From NCBI GenBank assembly GCA_002104945.1, contig MCFH01000078.1, positions 1-64,000 of the forward strand: a stretch of 64,000 nt of DNA. The letters are read 5' to 3'. Below the pieces are notes generated by a model that worked only from the letters and a program-made list of their open reading frames with translations, was not told the DNA's origin and did not search any database. The number at the start of each line of letters is the position of its first letter. Position 1 is the stretch's first letter. A program made the position numbers and the translations under genes. Below are positions 35,148 through 50,229 of this stretch, piece by piece. The stretch is from Piromyces finnis (taxonomy: Eukaryota > Neocallimastigomycota > Neocallimastigomycetes > Neocallimastigales > Neocallimastigaceae).

Positions 35148-35988
35148 TAATATATAACTTTTTATTTTTATATTCTTTTTTTTTTTTTCTAAAAAAAAAA
35201 AAAACAAAAAAAACTTATCCTTTCAAATTAAAGTAACTACTACCTTTAAAAAAAATAAACATTTATAGAAATTAGAGTTTTTTTTTTTTTTAATATTATT
35301 ATTGATGTTTTATCTGATATATATATATATATAACTCCTTCTCCTACTTTAGTACAACCTTTAAAAAATACACCATATCATCATTATTTTATAAATTATA
35401 TTTAAACCACAATGAATTTTTATTATAGATAGAAACAAATAATAATTTATAATAATAGAGCAAAAGTATGAATTTTAAAGTGCGTACACTACACATACAT
35501 AAAAAAAAAAAAAAAGAAACCCAAACCTTTCTTTACCATTACTAAATTTACAATTTATAGTAAACGATTAAATTTCATTTAAAAAAAAAAATTAAAACTT
35601 TTTTTCTTCTTTATATATATATATAAAATAAAATAAAATAAAATAATAATATTTAATTTTTCATTATTATTAATAAATTAAAATAAAATAAAAAAAAAAT
35701 AATAAAAAAGACCATTATCATTTTTTAAAAAAAAAAGAGATTTTTTTTATTTTTATTTTTAATTTATTATTTAAAAAAAAAAAAAAAAAAAAACGACTAT
35801 TTTGGGAAATGGATCCTTTTTATTATTATCTTTTTCTAATTTTACTACCTTGAAGCTAATGTAAAATTTAAAAAAAGTTGGATTTTATTGAAAAAAAAAA
35901 ATTCATTTTTATAAAAAAAAAAAGAAACCAAAAAAAAAAAAAAAAAAAAAAAAACCTAATTAAAAAACCTTTTTTTAATATATTTAAC

Positions 35989-36020
<32 letters not shown>

Positions 36021-37659
36021 ATATATATAAAAAAGCTTTAAAAGAAATTTCACTGACCATTTTTTTTTTTTCCCCATACTATAAAATATTTATTAAAAAA
36101 AAAAAAAATTATCTTTTGTGCAGTAATAATAGCACTAAATCAGAATTAAAAAAAAAAAAAAAAAAAAAAAAACTATTAATCTATTAATATATATATATTT
36201 CCTTTTTTTTTTTTTTTTTAATAATTTTTTTATAAAAAAAAAAAAAAAACTATCTTTGTTATTATTACCTAAAAATTATATTAAAAAAAAAAAAAAGAAT
36301 ATTTTTTCAAATTTTTTTTATTATTATTATTTTTAATTCTAAAGAATATTAAACTAAAAAAAATATTGAAAAAAAAAAAAATTACTATATATTAATACCT
36401 ACTTTTTTTTTTTTTTAATCTATTTAAAAAAAAAAAAAAAACATATCTATAATTATATAATATATTTTTTTTTCCTTTATTATTTTTACTTTTTTTTTTT
36501 TAAATTAAAAAGGTAAAAATACAAAAAAAAAAAAAAGATAAAAATTAAGAGAGATTATTAAAAGGCTGAAGATATTTAAATAAATAGGGTGTATAATTTA
36601 TAAAAGAAAAATAAATAAAATAAAATAAAAAATATTTGAAACTTTTATTTATTCTAGTTGGTTTATACGATAAAAGGGTTTAATTATTATATATTTGTGT
36701 ATAATGATTGTATCTGACCGTTAAGGTGCTTTTAAAAAGTTAAATTTTTTTTTTATATATATATATATATAATATTTAATGATTTGTTTAGAATTAGTCA
36801 TTATTAAAATATTAGGTACAAGACATCTTCATGCCAATTATAATTTTAATTTTTAAAAAGTTAGCCATCATCATCATAATATTTTAATTTTTTTTATGAG
36901 ATTTTTCAACTTTTTTTTAATCGAAAGCTGTCATAATTCATATATGATCTTTACTAAGTTTTTATTTTTATTCTTTTTTTATATAGTTTATAGTTTTTTT
37001 TTTTTTTTTATCGCTTTACTTCTTTTTCTTCTTCCCATTTTTTTTTTTCCTTTTTAATTTCCTTTATGCTCTTTAAAAAATTTATGATTGTTTTGCTAGC
37101 CTTGTTGTCGTCCAATATTGTTTGTATTATAACAATACTAATCATTATAGATAAATTTTTTTTTTCAATCCTATTTATTAACTATTTCTTAAAAGCAACA
37201 ACTTTTTCTTCTTCTTCTTCTTCTTCTTTAAATTACTATTACCCATCATCAAATAATCAAATTACCAAATAATAATTATTTATTTGTACCTCACCACAAA
37301 TTCTTCTTTTTCTACTACTACTACTACTACTACCTTTTCCAATATTACGGCCTCTCCTTAACACCTCCAAGTCATCCTTGATCAACTGAGAAAACATTTT
37401 TTTTTTTCTAGACTAGGAAGAGAATACACATCTTTTATTCATTTATTTAATTAGTGATATTACATAATATTAGATGATAATACATATTGGTATTGATATA
37501 ATAAATAATAAATAAAAATAATAAAATATATATAAATAAAAATATAATTATTTAAGTTGCATAAAAGTTTAATGAACTCTGCAATTTGTACTGTGTGGGA
37601 TTGGTTCCCACCTAATAAATTAAATGAAATAATAAAAAAAAAAAAAAAAAAAAGTATCA
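35148..37659. other. Gene-free stretch between phosphatase and LINE relic
   Basis: The most homopolymer-rich part of the window: dozens of A and T runs of 10-25 bases between 35480 and 36530. A 68-codon frame at 37066-37272 starts with a hydrophobic stretch and ends in a Ser run. It has no stop-free extension or homolog I know and is not called. A (TAC)n run lies at about 37312-37332. From 37440 the AT sequence leads into the LINE relic. Confidence 0.4.
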
Positions 37660-38135
37660 TCAGGTAGGATGGTGTGGTGTCCACTAAACTCTCCCATGAA
37701 CTCATAATGTTTTCATTCAAAGAAATACTAACATTGAACTCTGTGTACGATCGATCGGACGAGATCTTTAATAATACAATTTGATTTTCTCCATTTAACA
37801 AAACATTTCACTTGTTGCGCAGCATAAATACCTGAAAGGGTAGGAATCTTCATATCTCTTGTAAGAGCATACAGACGAATAAATGAATTTCGTTCGAAAA
37901 CAAAATCTTTGGTATTAAGACTTTTATTGTGAAAGCTATTGACACTCCATAAAACAGCAGTATTGATAAGAGATTGGTCTCTTCTAATTCTATTTTTGTT
38001 GGAATCAAGTAAAGGAGCATAATAAGAGACTTTGCTTAAAATATAGGAATGAATGACTATATTTTTTAAGCCAATGGGAACACAATTGTTAGTGAGAAAG
38101 CTCTTAAAAGAGAATAAAGAAACTGAGAAAACATG
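37660..38135 (-). mobile_element. Relic of a second, diverged LINE (C-terminal RT region)
   Basis: Read on the - strand, one frame gives PIGLKNIVIHSYILSKVSYY, APLLDSNKNRIRRDQ, IPTLSGIYAAQQVKCFVKWR and KSNCIIKDLV. These align with the segment after the reverse transcriptase in the LINE at 3645-8171 (ISRVSYFAPLLGSNKARSRI, IPPLSAKCALAQVRCFNKWK, NSNCIISHLV). Identity is partial, so this is a different and older family member. The frame is lost below about 37760, where only degenerate sequence remains, and there is no endonuclease or catalytic RT core nearby. The homology is seen directly, while the element's age is inferred. Confidence 0.8.
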
Positions 38136-38140
38136 CCATT

Positions 38141-38690
38141 TTTAAAAATAATAAATCTTTTAAAAATTTTTTTGTCTGTTTGTTTGTTTGTTTTGTTTGT
38201 TTGCTAGCTTGCTTGCTTACATCATTACCCTGAATCTTGTAATTCCTTTAAATTACAAAACAGTTTAATATCCTTTGCCTTTCACCTCACCGCCACCACC
38301 TACCATCAACAACTTCTTCCCTCTATCAAGATTTTACATTTATAAAATATTTATTCTTTACATACACACCTCCACCTCCACCACTACAATACTACCACCA
38401 TCACCACCATTTTTCTCATTACTATAAACATTATAAAAAAATATTTTTAATTATTTTTATTTGTTTTTGTTGTTTTTTCTCTTTTTTTTTTTTTTTTTAA
38501 TTTATCCTAAATAAAGATGCTTTATTTTGTTTTCCAATTACATATTACTTGAATCTAGAAAAAAAAAAAAACTTTTTTTTCTTACAAAAAATACATTATA
38601 AAAATTATACTATATATCTATTTAATTGAATTGGCAAAACATTTTTTTTATAGATATTCTAAAACGGTTAAAGGTTGTTTTTTTTTTTAC
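38141..38690. other. Gene-free stretch 3' of the cellulase
   Basis: Contains a (TTTG)n run with GCTTGCTT at about 38170-38218 and a C-rich (CCACCA-type) block at about 38368-38412 within AT-rich DNA. A 144-codon + strand frame starting at 38631 is the antisense of the cellulase dockerins. The cellulase 3' untranslated region should lie here. Confidence 0.4.
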
Positions 38691-41636
<2,946 letters not shown>

Positions 41637-44600
41637 TTTCAAGTTTTTTTAAAATGTTTTATAAATAATTATTTAGTTTTTTTTGTCTTTTTTATATTTT
41701 ATTCGGGAAGAAATTGTAATTTTTTTTTTTGAGTAAACCAGCTCAAATAATACGTATATTTTTTATTTTGTTTTAATAAAATCAATATCTGTCTTTAAAA
41801 AAATTTCCTCAAGAAATCTTTTATTATACAAAATGATAAAAAAAAACTTTATACAATATTATTTATATCCTTTTGTTTTAAAAAAAAAATAAGAAAATTA
41901 AAAAAAAAAAAAAAAAAGGAGAAAAATTTTTGCGTATTTATATTAAAACAAAAAAAAATTAAAAATTAAAAAAACTTTTAATAATAAAATTTTTAATAAA
42001 AAATTTTATAATCTAAAAAAAAATTGTACAATTGAAAATTTAAATTTTTTTTTTTCTTTAACCCATTAATAATTCCATTAATTATATGCTTGAAAAAAAA
42101 GTTCATGTCATTATCCTACAACTAGCATTAGTATTAAGATTTTTGGTATTCCTGGTATCACTTTATAAAACTAGAATTTATATTTTAACCTTTTTCTATT
42201 TTACCTTTTTATTTTTAGAATTTTTATTTTTTTAATATTCTTCATTTTAGTATAAATAAAATTTATGCGTTATTTTTATTAAAGTTCTTTAATAATATTA
42301 ATATATGAATAATATATTTATGAATATATTCAATCTATAAAAAGTTTTTCAATTTATAAATTAATTTTCCCTGAATTAATTCATCATCAATTTATCTATA
42401 TAATAGAGTGTAATAATAATATGTGATAAATATATTAATATATTCTATAATATTAAAAAGGATGATCATTTCAAAACTTCAATAATACTAATTTATCATG
42501 AATAGAAAAAATGACGAAATTATTTCCATGATTAAAAATTTAAATATAAAAGAATTTAAGCAGAGAATGTTGGTAAAGAAAAAAAAGGCATGGTGAATAA
42601 TTGTGGTAACATTAAAAACAATTATTTTAACAAGCAATAAATAACAATGGTAAAAAGAAAAAGTGGTTGATTTTAAAATAATTACTAAAAAGAATTCGTA
42701 AGTTTTACCAGAAGTGGTATAAGAGTAGCACTTTTTTCAATAATGGCAACCAAATAAATAAACCGTTAATTAACATTTTAAGCCAAAAAAGTAAATAATG
42801 TAATTATTATTCTTTAACCAGAAATTATTGGTAGAGTTTTTAGAGTGTAGTGGTTAAATTCCACCATAGGAATAATTATTAATGGAAGTTTTAAATTTTA
42901 TTAATAAATAAAGTTACATTTCCATATAAATCATCAATTCAAAGGTATTGATTCACACGTTTATATTATTCTATATTAATTTAATTATATACAAAAAAGT
43001 GTCAATAGTTAATATATTAAATGTATCAAAAATATATTTGTATTTAAATATTATATATGGAATGAATATATTTATAGTATTACTCATCCATGATGAAACT
43101 TTAATTTTATTATTCATTAAAGTTTAGTCATAAAAATTATTTTTAATAGGACACCAAAGTTTAATAAATAAAAAGTTTAAAAATATTACCTGTTTTACAT
43201 AATGTATATAATATATACATTATGTAGAGATAATGTAAAAGAAGACAAAACTAAAAATAACAATAGTACAAAGAAAAAATGGCATACACACAACTCCTCC
43301 TCCTCCTCCTGCATAAAAGTTGATTATGTTATGAAACAAAATAACAATTCTAAAGCATAAAGCATTGAAAAACCATTAGCATTAATAAAAAATATAACAT
43401 GATAAAAAAAAACATTAAAACTTTTTTTTTTATTTGAAATAGAAGAAAGGAATAAAATTTATGCTATTGAACTTTATCTTATACTAAATTTTCATAGTAT
43501 ATATAATTAATATCCGTAAGGAAAATTACCTACAAATAGTCATTGAGGTAGCTAAACTTTATTATATAATTAATGAAGTTTTAATGTTTTTTTTTAAATA
43601 GTTACTATTTAAAAAAAAAACATAAATTCATTATATGAAATCACTGTATAAAAAAAAGAAAACGTTATATGAGATTGAAATACAACTAAAAAATATTTTA
43701 TTGTCTTTGAAGATATAAACTCGTTGATATTTACAAAAAATAAGAAAATATATTTCTCTGTATTGTTTTAATTTTACTTTATATAGATAAAAACACCTTT
43801 TTTTTTTTATTTCCATACTATAGTTTAAATATTTTTTTTTAAGAGTTATGTTCACGATGGAAATAAAGTTGGTTTAATTTTATTAAAGACTTAATACTAT
43901 TGTTTATTATAGACTAATTATAATTATATATTAACAACCATTTTATATACTATAAGTGATTGATTTAATGAAATATTAAAGTAGGTATAATACATTTAGA
44001 TATATATATTTTGATATAATATTTTTACATAGTTTAATTATTAATTACTTTTTTAGATATTCATTTTATTATCCTATTTTTATATAAATATATATATGTA
44101 TTTCTTTTAGTTTAATTGTATTAGAAGAGAGATGAAGAAGTAACAAGACGTTGCATTAACAAATTCTAACCTATATTTTTAATTACATTATTACATTAAT
44201 AATGTGTACATTGTCAACTTTATAAAATCATTATTATATACATTCATGTATTAATTTAATGTACATAATATTATAATTCATTTATTCCTTAGTATTATTA
44301 TTAATATATAATAATAATATTATTAAAATGTCAACCTTTGTATTAAAAAAGTTTTTTTTTTATTTTTAGAATAGAAATAATAATAATAATAAAATATATA
44401 TATAAAAAAAAAAAGTGATAATAAATAATATAAATAATAATAATAAAAAAAAGATATTTATACATACATATATATGATTTCTTTATAGTGAGAAAATAAA
44501 ACCAATATCAATAATAAAATATATCAACATATCATATTCTCATATATTTACTTATTATTTAATAAATAAAAGATTTTTATTCTCTTAACATTAGAGATTT

Positions 44601-45041
44601 CAATACATTTGAAGAATAACAGTTCTAGTAATAATCTAGTAGTATTATTTTATTAACAATACAATAATAATTAAAACAATATTAACATATAATAGAATAA
44701 AAGTGAGTATATATATATTAAATATAAATGATTTTTTTTATATAAAAAAAAATAATATTTTAATTTTAAAATTCATTTTAATTGATAAATCAAATATCAC
44801 CAATTTTTATATCGAAACTATAAAATCTAATCTTATACTTTCTTTAACAAAAAGTAGGTATTTCATTTTTAAATTTATATTTTTAATAGTACTTGTAGAA
44901 TATAGTATCTTATAGAATTAAAAATTTATTAATAAAATCTTTTTAATAATACTAATTTTATCATCAATTTATTTTGACAACCACCACCACCGCATTGATT
45001 AAAAGCAATAAAAGAAAATATTAATAGAACAAATATAGAAA
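41637..45041. other. 3.4-kb gene-free stretch, cellulase promoter side
   Basis: AT-rich intergenic DNA upstream of both the cellulase (-) and the secreted six-cysteine protein (+), so it must hold two divergent promoters. A near-perfect palindrome lies at 43196-43225. A (CTC)n run lies at about 43292-43311 (CTCCTCCTCCTCCTCCTG). A CCACCACCACCG block lies at about 44982-44993, some 50 bases before the secreted-protein start. Short frames at 43631-43855 and 44703-44915 are Lys/Ile/Phe strings and are not called. Confidence 0.4.
43196..43225. repeat. 30-bp palindrome with 14-bp perfect arms
   Basis: TACATAATGTATAT (43196-43209) and its exact reverse complement (43212-43225) flank two bases. It could form a cruciform or bind a dimeric protein. 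It lies about 1.6 kb upstream of the cellulase start and 1.8 kb upstream of the secreted-protein start. Confidence 0.9.
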
Positions 45042-45554
45042 ATGAGATTTAATGTACTCTCCTGTTTATTTTTTATAATCATATCATGTATAAATATAAT
45101 ATGTATCAGTGGTCTTTCTTTAGACGATAAAAGAAATATTGAAGCTGTAATTAAGGTTTATTTCAACGATGCAAGTGAATCTTGTAAAGATGAATATAGA
45201 CATATCCAAAAATTAATGCTTGAAAAAGATGAAAAAGCAATTCAAAATTTCTTGAGTACATATAGAGCTACGACTTGTGAAGTTAATACTGTTGCATTTA
45301 GTGAAATAAGCAAAGAATTATACAATTTTTATCGTAATTACCCAAGAGATAGAGATGGAAATAAATGTAATGAAAAGGAAGTTCAATATCGATTTGATCA
45401 ACTTGGTATATGTAGAGATGAATGCTATACTAAAATAGCAAACTTTTTATATATCTATAGATATCATTTTAGAGGTTCTCGCTTACACAGAAATCAAATG
45501 CAATTAATGGAAACTTGTGGTGATTATACAAAATTAGTAAATAGCGTTAAATAA
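45042..45554 (+). CDS. Unrecognised small secreted protein with six cysteines, 170 aa
   Basis: I do not recognise this protein. It opens with MRFNVLSCLFFIIISCINII, a clear signal peptide (short basic start, hydrophobic core, likely cleavage after about residue 24-26). The mature part, about 145 residues, is charged and probably all-helical. It has six cysteines in the pattern ESCKDE, TTCEVN, NKCNEK, GICRDECYT and ETCGDY, which allows three disulfides. There is no glycosidase, dockerin or transmembrane segment after the leader. The gene is a single exon whose codon use is ordinary for the genome. The flanks are gene-free by several kb, so context gives no hint. It could be an effector-like or cell-wall-associated secreted protein, but the function is unknown. 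Confidence 0.8.
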   Translation: MRFNVLSCLFFIIISCINIICISGLSLDDKRNIEAVIKVYFNDASESCKDEYRHIQKLMLEKDEKAIQNFLSTYRATTCEVNTVAFSEISKELYNFYRNYPRDRDGNKCNEKEVQYRFDQLGICRDECYTKIANFLYIYRYHFRGSRLHRNQMQLMETCGDYTKLVNSVK

Positions 45555-46758
45555 TAAATATGTTGTTTACTAAGTAAAGTTGTCTATTTCATTTTGTATA
45601 AATTAAATAGCCTTTTTTTATTTAATATTAGTATAATTTATCGTCATATAAATTAATGAAAAAGAAGTATAATTTATCGTCACATAAATTAATGAAAAAG
45701 AAACATTAGAAATTAAAAAAAAAAAAAAACAAAAAATGAAAAATGAAAAATGAAAAATTAAAAGAATTTTGTTCTTTATATTAAATAAATTAAAAAAAAA
45801 TAAGATAAATAAAATATACATACATATATATAAACATATTTTATATTCAATATTATATTTGATATACGTTCCATACGCCTTATTCCATATTTCGTTTTAA
45901 TTGTTTTCATTTTAGTGTTTCGTATAACTTTTCAACTTTTCATTGATTTTGTGTAACAACAATCCTTTTATTTTATTGTACCTTTATTGTTATAATGAAA
46001 TACCAAGTATTTTATATTTAATATGTATGAAGATATTAAAAAATAGATAAATAAAATAATAGAAAATATATGCAGTATTATTAGTTTTGTAATTATATTA
46101 CCATTATAAAAAAAAAAAAAAGGATTAATAGAAAAATGAATTATTAAATTTGAATTTAGTTTACAGGAAACTTTAGATAATTACTTATTATCAAATTAAA
46201 CCAAATAACTACAAATTCATAGAAAGTTTTTCAATCTATTAATTTTCATTTTGATATTATAAAAGTTAATTTAGCGTATTTTACTTCTTAATTTTCACAA
46301 CAAATGAAAGCCAGGTTTAAAAAAATGTAGGGGAAATTAATATATACAAAAAAGGTTACTGATAAAAGTTTTTTTTTTTTTTTTTATTAATTAATTATTT
46401 ATATTATGGTGAAACGTGATTATTATATATACATGTAATGTAGTATTGTAATATATAAAAGATGGAATCTATAATAACATATTCCGTTTCATATTTTATA
46501 TTGTTAGGAATGCATCTCCAGATATATTACTATTTTAATATATTGATATATAAATTTTATTAAATGTAAAGTTTAATCAAGCTATCATCTTCAACATTTT
46601 TTTTTAAAAAAAGTAACCTATTTATTTGACATATTTAATAATCAAAAAGTAGTTTAATATAAATTAATTAAATTTTTAATAAAACTTTTATAAAGTTTAT
46701 TTATATTAAAAGTTAAATGAAGAACTTGTATAAATAGTATAACAATTTTCATCTATTT

Positions 46759-46792
<34 letters not shown>

Positions 46793-48531
46793 TAAAATAA
46801 AGCAATTAAAAGAAATTAAAACAACCAAATAAAATAAAGAATAAATAAATAAAAAATATTATTATATTAAAATAATTTAATTAATAATATTTATATAAAA
46901 AAATAAAACAAAAGCAAAATAAAACAAACAAACAAACAAACAAAAAAAAAAGAAAATAAATAAAATATAAAATAAATAAAATATAAAAAAAGTCTTCATT
47001 ATACAATCAAAATAAAAAAAAACTAAACAAATAAAAATATAAATATATAAAATAATAAAAACTTATTTAAACAAAACTTAGAATTTAACTTATTATTGGT
47101 AAGTTTTTATAACAACAAAAGTTTAAATTAATTTATTTATGGATAGTAATAAAAAACACGGATGTTTCTAGTAGAAAACAATAAATAAAATAGTGAGAAC
47201 ATTTTTAAAAATTCATCTGCTAAATAGGATGAAATAATGAAAAAAAGTGTATTAGAGATGATTCATCATCATTTTTAATTTTAAAAGTTTAAAATCTTTA
47301 GATTAAAATTAAAGTTTAATTAATGGGATTTAATAAAATTAATTTAAAAAAAAAATAATACAGAAAATAAATAATAAATTAAAATGTATACATTATTGTA
47401 CACAATTCTATAAATGGAAATAATTATAAAATCCATGGCATTTTATTATGTAAATGTTTCAACATGTGTTGCAACATCTATCATTATAATAAAGAGGAAA
47501 GATTATCATGGGTAACTACAAAATAATAGAAAGAATATTAGAATATTAGAATAGTAATAAAAAAAAACAGCAATCCTTTTAAATAACAAATAATAATACT
47601 ATTAACCAAAATAAAAAAAAAATACTTTTTATTATTAAAATTTAAAAGTTCATCCAACAATTTTCATATAAGGAAATTAATAAGCATCCCATTTTTTTTA
47701 TTAATATCAAACTAAATAAAAAAAAATAGTAAAAAGAGAAATAAATATAGAAAAAAACTACTTATAATCTAACGCTCTATTCATAGTTTTATAATGGATT
47801 ATTAAAAAAAGTAAAATTAATAGACTAAGGATAGCAAAAAAAAAGTTTTAGAAAATTATTATAAAAAAAAGATAATTTTTTTTAAAAGGATAATCCTCAA
47901 AAAGGGTTATAAAAAATTAAAGAAATATTTCAAAAAAATAATAACATAAAGTAAAATTGTAAAAAATATTTATTCAAATGAATAAAATTTACTATTATTT
48001 ATGGATGTAGTAGTGTTAGAATACATACCAATGCCATTTATCGTATTACTATTTTTTTTTAAATCCCATTATTAATTTTCTTGACAAAATAACTATCAAC
48101 ACCACTACCACTACCATCACCACCACCATTCACCACTGTTTTTATTATGGATAGGAAAAAAGAGGAAACATCGATTTTTTTAATAAACTTATTTGATGCT
48201 AAAGATTAATTAATTAATATATGATACAATTGAATTTTTAGTATATTAGAATAGGTTACATAAACCTTATTTAATCATTTAATAATAAAATATATTTTGA
48301 GTATATATTAGAATATACTATTTACATATTATATTGTAAAGATAGTTTGTCAATAATTTTAATGTTTAAAAAATAAACTCATTAAAGTTTTTAACTAATA
48401 TATGTACATGTATATTATAATATATGATCAATATATTACAATCAAATACAATATATTATATTTTTTGTTCAATTATTCCTATAATAACTTTTAAAATTTT
48501 TTTATATTTAATTATAGGGAATATCTAAAAG
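45555..48531. other. 3-kb gene-free stretch upstream of phosphoglycerate mutase
   Basis: AT-rich DNA. A 36-bp unit is duplicated in tandem at 45631-45702. A (CAAA)n run lies at about 46924-46941. A C-rich block of CACCACTACCACTACCATCA type lies at 48099-48137, about 400 bases before the mutase ATG, and is a possible promoter element because C-rich DNA is so rare here (inference). TTATAG at 48513-48518 is a good splice acceptor just before the mutase start, so a 5' leader intron is possible. Confidence 0.4.
45631..45702. repeat. 36-bp tandem duplication
   Basis: Two adjacent copies of a 36-base unit beginning GTATAATTTATCGTCA differ at one base (TATA versus CACA context). It lies just 3' of the secreted-protein gene, perhaps within its 3' untranslated region. 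Confidence 0.85.
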
Positions 48532-50229
48532 ATGATTGGTACAGAAGAAAGAATTGATAATATAAATAAAAAACACTCACGTAGATTTAACCTTACACGC
48601 ATTTTTAAAAGAATTAGAAGAAACAAAAAATCTAATTTTGTTAAATCTAATAATAAAAATACAAATCAATTAATTGTTAATAATACTGAATTAAATATGG
48701 CTAACACTCCATCTGGTAAGAGAGCTCTTATAACCATTTTAGATGGTTGGGGTATTGGTGAAAAAGGTAAGGGTGATGCTATTTACAACACCACCACTCC
48801 ATACTATGACAATCTTTTAAAGAACTACCCAAACAGTTACTTAGTTGCCTCTGGTGAAAAGGTTGGTCTTCCAGCCGGTCAAATGGGTAACTCTGAAGTT
48901 GGTCACACCAACATTGGTGCCGGTAGAGTTGTTTACCAAGATTTAGTTAAGATTAACATTGCTTGTCGTGAAGGTACTATTAAGGACAACAAGGCTTTCG
49001 CTGAATGTTTAGATTACGCTAAGAACTCTGGTAAGAAACTTCACTTTATGGGTTTAGTTTCTGATGGTGGTATTCACAGTCACCAAGATCATTTATTCAA
49101 GATGTTACAAGTTTGTAACGAAAAGGGTCTTGAAAAGGTTATTGTTCACGCCTTCACTGATGGTAGAGATTGTGACCCAAAGAGTGGTAAGGGATTCATT
49201 AAGACTTTAGTTGATGTTTGTAACGAAAACAACGCTAAGGTTGCTTCCGTTGTCGGTCGTTACTACGCTATGGACCGTGATAACCGTTGGGAACGTGTCG
49301 GTCAAGCTTACAACCTTATTGTTAAGGGTGAAGGTAAGCAAGTCACTGATTTAGTTGAAGCTGTTCAACAATCTTACGATGAAGATGTTACCGATGAATT
49401 CATTAAGCCAATTCACAACGCTAATGTTGAAGGTAACCTCGAAGAAGGTGATGCTGTTATTTTCTTCAACTTCCGTAACGATCGTGCTAAGGAACTTACT
49501 ATTTGCTTCACTCAAAGAGACATTCCAGAACAAAACTTAAAGGTTATTCCAAATCTTCACTACTGCACTATGACCCCATACGATCCAACTTTCAAGGGTC
49601 TTCACATCTTATACGACAAAGAAAACGTTGACAACACTATGGGTGAATACGTTTCTAAGCTCGGTTACAAGCAATTACGTATTGCTGAAACTGAAAAGTT
49701 CCCACACGTTACTTTCTTCTACTCTGGTGGTCGTACTGAACCATTCCCAAATGAAGACCGTATTTTAATTCCATCTCCAAAGGTCGCTACTTACGATTTA
49801 AAGCCAGAAATGAGTATTTACGAAATTACTGAAAAGTTAGAAGAAGCTATTAAGAAGGAAGAATACGCTTTAATTGTCTTAAACTACGCCAATGGTGATA
49901 TGGTTGGTCACACTGGTGTTTACGATGCCATTGAAAAGGCTGTTAAGTACGTCGATGACTGTTTAAGCAAGATGATTGAAACTGCTAAGGAACACGATTA
50001 CGAAGTTATTATCATTGCTGATCACGGTAACTGTGATAACGCTATTAACCCAGATGACACTCCAAACACTCAACACTCTACCAATGTTGTTCCATTCTTC
50101 TACATTACCGACAGAAAGGATGTTAAGATTCAACCAGGTCAATTATCTGATGTTGCTCCAACTGTCTGTAAGATTTTAGGTCTCGATGTTCCAAAGGAAA
50201 TGACCGGAAAGCAACTTATTGATTTCTAA
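48532..50229 (+). CDS. gpmI: Cofactor-independent phosphoglycerate mutase (iPGM), 565 aa with N-terminal extension
   Basis: Interconverts 3- and 2-phosphoglycerate in glycolysis without 2,3-bisphosphoglycerate, using two Mn ions and a serine nucleophile. Family motifs are complete: LDGWGIG (metal Asp 71), GNSEVGH with nucleophile Ser 121, [62 protein letters not shown] and QHSTNVVPF. From Met 56 (48697) the protein is 510 residues, the normal family length. The 55 residues before it form a basic extension ([20 protein letters not shown]) with AT-rich codons. Codon use switches sharply at ATG 48697 to the highly expressed type, which suggests that 48697 may be the main start. The upstream part could instead be a leader translated only in some transcripts or a targeting peptide. 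A TTATAG acceptor precedes the first ATG. Confidence 0.95.
   Translation: MIGTEERIDNINKKHSRRFNLTRIFKRIRRNKKSNFVKSNNKNTNQLIVNNTELNMANTPSGKRALITILDGWGIGEKGKGDAIYNTTTPYYDNLLKNYPNSYLVASGEKVGLPAGQMGNSEVGHTNIGAGRVVYQDLVKINIACREGTIKDNKAFAECLDYAKNSGKKLHFMGLVSDGGIHSHQDHLFKMLQVCNEKGLEKVIVHAFTDGRDCDPKSGKGFIKTLVDVCNENNAKVASVVGRYYAMDRDNRWERVGQAYNLIVKGEGKQVTDLVEAVQQSYDEDVTDEFIKPIHNANVEGNLEEGDAVIFFNFRNDRAKELTICFTQRDIPEQNLKVIPNLHYCTMTPYDPTFKGLHILYDKENVDNTMGEYVSKLGYKQLRIAETEKFPHVTFFYSGGRTEPFPNEDRILIPSPKVATYDLKPEMSIYEITEKLEEAIKKEEYALIVLNYANGDMVGHTGVYDAIEKAVKYVDDCLSKMIETAKEHDYEVIIIADHGNCDNAINPDDTPNTQHSTNVVPFFYITDRKDVKIQPGQLSDVAPTVCKILGLDVPKEMTGKQLIDF

Noticed and set aside
37066-37272. 68-codon frame with a hydrophobic start and Ser run
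   Set aside because: Looks like a signal peptide by chance in T-rich DNA; no conserved features, and its codons are homopolymer-driven.
42835-42885. tRNA-like sequence with a GGTTAAATTCC B-box resemblance
   Set aside because: There is no matching A box, acceptor stem or anticodon arm.
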